A stretch of 64,000 bases of DNA, taken from assembly GCA_002428995.1 (NCBI GenBank), contig DIYJ01000009.1, forward strand, positions 62,001 to 126,000. The letters run 5' to 3'. The notes under the pieces were generated by a model. It made no database searches, was not told the origin of the DNA, and saw nothing but the letters and a program-made list of their open reading frames with translations. The position numbers and the translations under genes are program-made. Below, piece after piece: positions 60,610-64,000 of the stretch (position 1 is the first letter of the stretch; each line of letters opens with the position of its first letter). Source of the stretch: Flavobacteriales bacterium UBA6057 (GTDB taxonomy: Bacteria; Bacteroidota; Bacteroidia; Flavobacteriales_G; Salibacteraceae).

Positions 60610-61443
60610 CTACAGCAAAATGTAGCTCAGGATGAATACAAAAACTGCGTAGCGCGCGAAGGCACCGGCTGAGTAAAAAACAGCCGAAGGTTTATCCACA
60701 AAGAAGATGAGGATAGGCACTGCAATGAAGAGCAGGAAAAAGAGGTGCGGAGGTTTGTTGAACGCGTCAATCTTCGTTTCTGAAAAGTTCTGATCCACCT
60801 TATAGATGTGCGGGATGTCGTGAAAGATCATCGACTCTGCAAAGCTGATGTGCGTTCCCTCGCTGATCAGGCTGGATGTTTCGTTGGGCAGGTCAAGGGT
60901 TTCTCCATTTCCAAAGTGGAAGCGGAACCCTGAGCTTGTTTTGACGCCCAGGAATTCTGTTACGATCTGTTCTTTCTGGGTTACAAAACCGTGCGCGGTC
61001 CGCGATACCCAAAAGGCATCAAGAAAGATCAATACAAACATGATGAGCGAAACATAAGCCATGCCCATGGTCCAGGGGTAGTAGATCGACTTTTTGAATC
61101 GCACAAAACGCTGGGCTTCCTTGCGGATCCGCATTGCTTCATACCTGCGTTGTCGTTCGCGGCCTACCTTGATGGCTTCTTCCCTTGAGGGGCGTTGCTC
61201 TCGGTTTCGAGCCGGATCTCGCTTTGTTTTGATTTCATTGTGCCAGTAATCCGAGTGCTTATCGGCCTCCAGAATCACTTCGTAGGCCTTCTTGATCAGC
61301 ACAAAGCGTTCATTGGCTTTTGGGTCGGGATTGATGTCTGGATGGTAGCGCAAAGCGAGCTTGCGGTAAGTCTTTTTGACTTCCTCCATTTCCGCGTCCG
61401 GTTGGAGGCCCAGGAGCTCATATGCTTTGGCAAATCTTTCCAC
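60610..61443 (-). CDS. Membrane-anchored J-domain protein
   Basis: A 277-residue protein starting at GTG 61443. Residues 1-68 are a J domain (YELLGLQPDAEMEEVKKTYR; HPD in LRYHPDINPDP; RFVLIKKAYEVIL). A basic helical linker follows, then membrane segments at about 120-145, 226-246 and 255-277. It should recruit and stimulate DnaK at the membrane. TAGTTTTG lies 17 nt upstream of the start on its strand. Convergent with the DUF819 gene. Confidence 0.9.
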   Translation of the reverse strand: MERFAKAYELLGLQPDAEMEEVKKTYRKLALRYHPDINPDPKANERFVLIKKAYEVILEADKHSDYWHNEIKTKRDPARNREQRPSREEAIKVGRERQRRYEAMRIRKEAQRFVRFKKSIYYPWTMGMAYVSLIMFVLIFLDAFWVSRTAHGFVTQKEQIVTEFLGVKTSSGFRFHFGNGETLDLPNETSSLISEGTHISFAESMIFHDIPHIYKVDQNFSETKIDAFNKPPHLFFLLFIAVPILIFFVDKPSAVFYSAGAFARYAVFVFILSYILL

Positions 61444-61509
61444 TTGTAACTATAACGAAACAAAACTAGGCCAGGTTAGGTTTTGTCTGACGAAACGAGG
61501 CAATGGCGC

Positions 61510-61517
61510 TATCTTTG
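61510..61517 (+). promoter_or_regulatory. Promoter -7 box (TATCTTTG) of the Smr-domain gene
   Basis: TATCTTTG fits TAnnTTTG and lies 20 nt before the ATG at 61538; it supports that start rather than the longer frame from 61376, which would overlap the divergent J-protein gene. Confidence 0.5.
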
Positions 61518-61537
61518 TCGGTTTGGTACACATACGG

Positions 61538-62071
61538 ATGCTGAAGGTTGGAGATCACATACGGTTAGTAGACGAAGTGGGCGATGGAAATGTTGTCGAA
61601 CTGAACGGTGGGAAGGTCACGGTCAGCATAGAGGGCTTCGTTTACGAGGTGCCCACATCCAGCGTGGTAAAGGTTGAATTTGATGACCTGGTGAAGCCTG
61701 AAGACATCCGAAACTCCAAAGAAGACTCCGAAAAGCTCCGTGCATTGCAGCATCGAACCCAAGTCGAGCAGCGGATTGACAATGCCCGAACAGTGTATGA
61801 GTTGGACCTCCATATCGAGGAATTGACCGATCGCTACCACCACATGAACAATGGCGACATTCTGGAACTACAGCTTCGATGTTGCCGACAGTTCATCAAA
61901 GAGGCTTATGACAAGCATTACCGCAAGGTTGTGTTGATCCACGGCAGGGGAGAAGGTGTGCTGAAAATGGAGATCCATCGCTACCTCGATCGCCTCAGCA
62001 ACGTGGAGTACTATGATGCTCCCTACCGCACCTATGGCTATGGTGCAACAGAGGTGGTCATCCATCGATGA
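61538..62071 (+). CDS. Smr-domain protein with N-terminal DUF2027-like barrel
   Basis: Start ATG 61538 gives 177 residues. Residues 1-46 form a small KOW/DUF2027-like barrel (LKVGDHIRLVDEVGDGNVVE; FVYEVPTSSVVKV), and residues about 85-177 are an Smr domain with LDLHIEEL (89-96) and the loop LIHGRGEGVLK (133-143). Smr domains bind or cut nucleic acids, often at stalled ribosomes or recombination intermediates. It is shorter than typical DUF2027-Smr proteins of this phylum (over 300 residues). Directly upstream of rnpB. Confidence 0.88.
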   Translation: MLKVGDHIRLVDEVGDGNVVELNGGKVTVSIEGFVYEVPTSSVVKVEFDDLVKPEDIRNSKEDSEKLRALQHRTQVEQRIDNARTVYELDLHIEELTDRYHHMNNGDILELQLRCCRQFIKEAYDKHYRKVVLIHGRGEGVLKMEIHRYLDRLSNVEYYDAPYRTYGYGATEVVIHR

Positions 62072-62079
62072 TTTCGGAA

Positions 62080-62087
62080 TAGCTTTG
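62080..62087 (+). promoter_or_regulatory. Promoter -7 box (TAGCTTTG) of rnpB
   Basis: TAGCTTTG fits TAnnTTTG and ends 4 nt before the first base of the predicted P1 helix of RNase P RNA (62092). This gives an internal estimate of the box-to-start distance in this genome: about 4-6 nt. Confidence 0.7.
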
Positions 62088-62090
62088 CAA

Positions 62091-62597
62091 CGCAATTCGT
62101 TCTGTCGCTCTTTGGATTCGAAGCTTCAGCGAAACATCAGCTTGTTGGTGGAAGGCGAACACGTTCACCTTCGTTGAAGCTTCGATGAATAAGGGAGGAA
62201 AGTCCGGACAGCACAGGGCAGCATACCGTTTGTCAAAGACGGGGTTTGGTTGAGCGATTGACCAGGCACAGAGAGGGCCGCAGAAAATAACCGCCTATGT
62301 CGGGGCTTTGGTGAGGGAGGATTATCATTGAGCAGATTGCCTGATGATTGGACAGCCTGCCTTCGCTGAAGCTTCGGCAGGCAAGGGTGAAAATGTGAGG
62401 TAAGAGCTCACGATGCCATCGGGCAACCGATGGGATGGGTAAACCTTGTGCGCTGAGAGGCCGCATAAACCCGGGTTCTCCTTTTGGGAGATAAGGACGG
62501 CCCGTTCGATCCGGGAGGGTAGGCTGAATAGATAAATGACAGAATCCCTGTTCGAGCAATTGGATGGGGAACAGAATCCGGCTTATAGAATTGCACA
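62091..62597 (+). ncRNA. rnpB: RNase P RNA, bacterial class A
   Basis: The catalytic RNA that matures tRNA 5' ends. Conserved blocks are all present in order: GGAGGAAAGTCCGGAC with CAGGGCAGCATACC (62195-62228), ACAGAGAGGGCCGCAGAAAA (from 62269) with ACCGCC, AAGGGTGAAAATGTGAGGTA (from 62383), the GGTAGGCTG block and ACAGAATCCGGCTTATAG near the 3' end. Ends are set by the P1 pairing GCAATTC (62092-62098) with GAATTGC (62588-62594). P2 can pair GTTCTGTC with GACAGAA. P3 is very long (62117-62133 with 62170-62185). The helix at 62355-62382 (P12 region) carries the same GAAGCTTC-centred unit as P3. Ends uncertain by a few bases. Confidence 0.95.
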
Positions 62598-62632
62598 AAA
62601 AAAGGCGGGCAACATGGTTGCTCGCCTTTTTA
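62598..62632 (+). terminator. Rho-independent terminator of rnpB
   Basis: Stem AAAAGGCGGGCAAC / GTTGCTCGCCTTTT (14 bp, one G-T pair), loop ATG, T-run after it; directly follows the P1 3' strand. Confidence 0.92.
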
Positions 62633-62970
62633 AACGATCACTTACTACTAAGCTTTCATTGATGAAGAGGTATGGGGTGAACCAGCGCTCGTTTCGGTCA
62701 CCTTTCTCGATCTGCGAGTGTTTAGGTTGGTTAGAGTCCGAAGCAGTAGATCCTTTAGATCAAAAGACTCTTTGAAAGGAGGCTTATGCGCTCAAAGCAT
62801 ACCCCGTGGTTAGGTAGGAATAGTTCAAGTAAGGATCTTCTCCATAGAATAGGTTTAGTTAGCAATAGGTGTGAACGAATATAGTAACTTGAGTTAAATA
62901 ATCCTTAATAATGACTCATTCATCGAATTAAATCTCTCTTTTGTCGAAGAAACAGTGCGTTGAAACGAGG
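62633..62970. other. Intergenic region without recognised content
   Basis: About 340 nt between the rnpB terminator and the stop of the 7TM-HD gene. AT-rich towards the right. No gene, tRNA or terminator that I can support. Confidence 0.4.
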
Positions 62971-64000
62971 TCAGTCGTAGCTGATCCTGTGGTGGTAGAT
63001 GCTCCGCAATGCACTCTTCAACGCCCGCTTCGCTTCCTGAATCTCGCTGTAGGTGATGGGAGCTTCTTCAAACTGCCCCTCACTCACTTGATGTGTAATG
63101 ATTGCTTCCACCAGTTTATCCAAGGAATCCGTGTCCGTCTTTTTCAGGCTTCGTGAAGCCGCCTCGATGGAATCGGCCATCATGAGAATGGCAGTTTCTT
63201 TGGTAAATGGCTTGGGGCCGGGATAGGAGAACTTGCTGACATCCACTTCCTCCGTACTCGCTTCCTGCGCCAGACGATGGAAGTAGCGCACCTTGCTGGT
63301 GCCATGATGTGTGCGAATGAACTGGATGATCTGCACCGGAATGCGCTCCTGCTTGCACAACTCTGCTCCCTTGCTTACATGGTCTATGATGATGCGTGCG
63401 CTTTCTTCCGGTTCCAGTTCATCGTGTGGATTGTGATCGGGTAGCTGATTCTCAATGAAGTACTGAGGTTCGTTCATCTTCCCGATGTCGTGATACATCG
63501 CAGCCGTGCGCAACAGGATGGGATCACCTCCGATAGCTCCTGCGATCTTTTCGGCCAGGTTGGCCACTTGCAATGAATGTTGGAAGGTGCCCGGAGCTTT
63601 TACAGCCAGCTCCTTCAACAAGGGCTGCTTGCTCTCGCCCAACTCCAGGAGCGTGGTTTCTGAGATGTATCCGAAGATCTTTTCCACCAGATAAACCAGA
63701 GGAAACACCAGTGTACACAACAGCGCGTTGATGGCAAACCATCCGTAGTTGAGCGAAACGAGTGCGCTAAAGTTGCCGTTCTGTGCCAGCGACATGAAGG
63801 TGAAGATGAGCGAATAGCCCAGGAACACCAGCAGGGCCGTAGTGAGGATGCGAGAGCGCCTTGTGGAAGATGCTTGGTAAAGTGTTGCTATGGAAATGGC
63901 CGCCACTTGGGTCACGGTAAACTCCACGGCATTTGGATAGAACAAAGAAATGAGCAAGGTGAGCACCACAAAGCTGAAGATCGATACCCTGAAGTCGTAG
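62971..64000 (-). CDS. 7TM-HD (PgpH-type) HDIG-domain phosphohydrolase, N-terminal part outside window
   Basis: The frame is open to base 64000 (it begins YDFRVSIFSFVVLTLLISLFY in pieces), so the N-terminal extracellular domain and first helices lie beyond the window. Visible are the last membrane helices of the 7TM region (up to about 175 residues from the edge) and the cytoplasmic HD domain: FQHSLQVANLAEKIA, AAMYHDIGKMNEPQYF, DHVSKGAELC, IRTHHGTSKV and ILMMADSIEAASRSL. PgpH-type enzymes break down cyclic di-AMP. All HD metal residues are present, so activity is expected. The GTG at 63969 is not the start. Confidence 0.92.
   Translation of the reverse strand, partial: YDFRVSIFSFVVLTLLISLFYPNAVEFTVTQVAAISIATLYQASSTRRSRILTTALLVFLGYSLIFTFMSLAQNGNFSALVSLNYGWFAINALLCTLVFPLVYLVEKIFGYISETTLLELGESKQPLLKELAVKAPGTFQHSLQVANLAEKIAGAIGGDPILLRTAAMYHDIGKMNEPQYFIENQLPDHNPHDELEPEESARIIIDHVSKGAELCKQERIPVQIIQFIRTHHGTSKVRYFHRLAQEASTEEVDVSKFSYPGPKPFTKETAILMMADSIEAASRSLKKTDTDSLDKLVEAIITHQVSEGQFEEAPITYSEIQEAKRALKSALRSIYHHRISYD

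Noticed and set aside
62536..62775. 79-codon plus-strand frame at the end of rnpB
   Set aside because: It lies inside the conserved 3' part of the RNase P RNA and its terminator, so it cannot be a real gene.
1..64000. CRISPR arrays, tRNA genes, insertion sequences, prophage or toxin-antitoxin loci
   Set aside because: I looked for regular repeat-spacer arrays, tRNA cloverleaf motifs in the gaps, and transposase, integrase or toxin-like genes and found none. The MORN-repeat gene is called an antitoxin only by name in databases and has no toxin partner.

Overview
The window is a 64 kb piece of a Bacteroidota chromosome, most likely from the Flavobacteriales (perhaps a Cryomorphaceae-like marine lineage; the genus cannot be told from the sequence alone). 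Supporting signs are type IX secretion sorting domains of both kinds (a type A tail at 24032-25939 and gliding-motility-associated C-terminal domains in three tandem genes), the TAnnTTTG promoter box of this phylum, the absence of obvious Shine-Dalgarno sequences, many lipoproteins and outer-membrane barrels, a PadR-PspC pair, a fused E1 alpha-beta 2-oxo acid dehydrogenase, and the rpoC-DUF3467 junction. Gene density is high, there are no insertion sequences, phage genes, tRNAs or CRISPR arrays, and most of the window is housekeeping or envelope biology.

Layout. 1-1146: end of rpoC plus a DUF3467 gene and terminator. 1213-7931 (mostly minus strand): a lipoprotein, a patatin/BamA-like fusion, a periplasmic-binding-fold protein paired with cystathionine beta-synthase, and a LolC/E-type permease. 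8124-14236: a NamZ-like muramidase, an aminotransferase, DUF1573, YdcF, a HAD phosphatase, a MORN-repeat protein and an SRPBCC protein. 14443-21849: mnmA with an overlapping lipoprotein gene, a GlxA-type regulator, then oligopeptidase B next to a DUF3857 protein with a degenerate transglutaminase core. 22055-28050: a small transaldolase, an atypical Nramp-fold transporter, a T9SS cargo protein and an ABC-F ATPase. 28137-35653: three tandem ~830-residue T9SS type B surface proteins. 35650-42867: envelope proteins, PadR-PspC and an M16 protease. 43361-47632: fused E1 followed by overlapping barrel and AlgX-like genes. 52351-47601 (minus): a mutL-rhomboid-rhomboid-endonuclease/exonuclease/phosphatase run. 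52807-55020: tgt and an LptF/G permease. 55312-58966: a serine hydrolase and barrel, then a pirin-Tat protein-CDGSH operon. 59192-64000: DUF819 transporter, membrane J-protein, Smr protein, the RNase P RNA gene, and the end of a 7TM-HD phosphohydrolase.

No whole new defence or mobile system is visible. The most interesting signals are non-coding or sub-genic: promoter -7 boxes lying only 4-6 nt from start codons (candidate leaderless mRNAs, calibrated by rnpB in the same window), a palindromic GAAGCTTC-centred unit occurring in two helices of the RNase P RNA, a dispersed repeat made of a conserved head followed by degenerate TTGNNN hexamers, a REP-like paired-arm repeat, and several enzymes that have lost textbook catalytic or metal residues (Tgt zinc cysteines, MutL endonuclease motif, Nramp metal motifs, the DUF3857 transglutaminase triad).
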